From Calditrichota bacterium (GTDB lineage Bacteria; Calditrichota; Calditrichia; RBG-13-44-9): a stretch of DNA of 14,384 bases. How positions within the stretch are numbered: position 1 is the first letter of the stretch; each line of letters starts with the position of its first letter. The notes beneath the pieces were generated by a model. The model saw nothing but the letters and a program-made list of their open reading frames with translations, had not been told where the DNA came from and searched no databases. A program made the position numbers and the translations under genes. The stretch lies in assembly GCA_024276455.1 (NCBI GenBank), contig JAJRXE010000312.1:1-14384 (forward strand). The letters run 5' to 3'. Below, one piece after another: positions 13,701-14,384 of this stretch.

Positions 13701-14384
13701 AAACGTTGTCCACCCCAAATTTTTTCCACCAGACCGGGGAGTCTGTCCATTTCGTTGCACCCTCTTAGCAGGCAATTGGCCCCGGCCGCAGTATTGGCAA
13801 ATTGAACTGCCTTAAATATATCATTTGTTTTAAGAAAATTCAAAACAAATCCTGCGCCAAACACGTCGCCGCAACCGGTGGCATCGACCACCTGATCCAC
13901 GTCCCAGGCCGGAAAATGATCTTCTTTGATTCCCTGGTAATTGGCGTGTACCATGGTGGCGCCCTCGTTGCCCCGGGTGATTAATAACACCTGACTCTCC
14001 CGCAGGTATTTCTGGAAGAATTGTAGCGGAGTCAGCGAATCCTGCGCAATGATGTGAAATTCTCGCTCGTTCATCTGCACAAAACGGGCTCCTTTGAGCC
14101 AGAGTTCTACATTTTCCGGACGCCTGGGGTAGCGCCGCCCCAGATTGTCGATGCCCATCACCAGATAATGGACGTCCAGGTACATATGGGAGTAATACTT
14201 TTTGCTCAACTGCAGAAAGGCGTCCAGAGAGAGGTCCCAGCCGGTAATGAGGTTCACAATGACAAAATCGGCCGGGAGATGCCTGGCAAGGTGTTCCCAT
14301 TCCAGGGGCGGAAAATTAAACAACGCTTTTTCCGTCCGCTCTTCCAGGGAATGATATTCCAGAATCACTTTGTGATTTTTCTGA
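13697..14384 (-). CDS. PfkB/ribokinase-family carbohydrate kinase, C-terminal part (start beyond window)
   Basis: Sugar or nucleoside kinase of the PfkB family, transferring ATP phosphate to a hydroxyl. Seen: about 228 residues, open to the right edge, so the N-terminal start and substrate lid are missing (family members are about 300-330 residues). The anion-hole and catalytic segment DATGCGDVFGAGF is intact, with the base Asp at 13865-13867; GCGD instead of the common GAGD occurs in some nucleoside and sugar kinases. FVQMNEREF is the usual NxxE-type segment, and LLITRGNEGATMV matches the strand before the nucleotide site. The GTG at 14368 is only an internal valine: the frame continues upstream with residues QKNHK. 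The stop TGA overlaps the reductase ATG (ATGA), so the two are translationally coupled. Substrate not assignable; the neighbours suggest an activated-sugar route. Confidence 0.9.
   Translation of the reverse strand, partial: QKNHKVILEYHSLEERTEKALFNFPPLEWEHLARHLPADFVIVNLITGWDLSLDAFLQLSKKYYSHMYLDVHYLVMGIDNLGRRYPRRPENVELWLKGARFVQMNEREFHIIAQDSLTPLQFFQKYLRESQVLLITRGNEGATMVHANYQGIKEDHFPAWDVDQVVDATGCGDVFGAGFVLNFLKTNDIFKAVQFANTAAGANCLLRGCNEMDRLPGLVEKIWGGQRL

Noticed and set aside
13698..13775. Upstream start for the RmlD-like gene (25 extra codons)
   Set aside because: The extra residues do not resemble the family N-terminus, which begins at KRKVLITGVNG; ATG 13700 gives the ATGA overlap with the kinase.

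Overview
The window looks like a chromosomal segment of a Gram-negative bacterium of the Fibrobacterota-Chlorobiota-Bacteroidota (FCB) supergroup, most likely a Calditrichota, KSB1 or Ignavibacteriota-type lineage. The main reason is the 1122-residue secreted protein, whose C-terminal domain resembles those exported by type IX secretion (VYPNP opening, RVFNLAGQ and ASGIY strands). A PAS-rich hybrid kinase and very strong Shine-Dalgarno sites ahead of most genes fit this. The phylum assignment is inference. No rRNA, tRNA, CRISPR array, transposase or phage gene was seen.

Layout. From 1 to 1574, two minus-strand genes are present: the N-terminal third of a family X DNA polymerase (cut by the window edge) and, upstream of it, a YhhQ-family queuosine-precursor transporter. 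A divergent AT-rich region (1575-1871) carries two look-alike inverted repeats (GGAAA-N4-TTTCC). It leads into the large secreted plus-strand protein (1872-5240). A 321-base spacer (5241-5561) follows, with three copies of a 26-base hairpin repeat, a tandem CCTTTG-type octamer element and a small AT-rich hairpin. Next come a two-helix membrane protein of 83 residues (5562-5813), a 349-base spacer, and a 1424-residue cytoplasmic multi-PAS/GAF hybrid histidine kinase (6163-10437). A 415-base gene-free stretch ends in a symmetrical terminator (10802-10831).

The right-hand third is one tightly packed minus-strand operon, read from the right edge: PfkB-family kinase (start beyond the window), RmlD-like reductase, DPM1-like glycosyltransferase, AccA and a Trm112-like zinc ribbon. 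The genes overlap by 4 and 8 bases or lie 14 and 10 bases apart, and the terminator closes the unit. Together they suggest coupled sugar and polyprenyl-phosphate-sugar metabolism with fatty-acid initiation, that is, envelope synthesis. The substrates cannot be read from sequence.

I did not find a clearly new defence or mobile system. The most interesting leads are the clustered hairpin repeats, the paired operator-like repeats ahead of the secreted protein, the orphan sensor kinase with a palindrome where its ribosome-binding site should be, and the mixed envelope operon.
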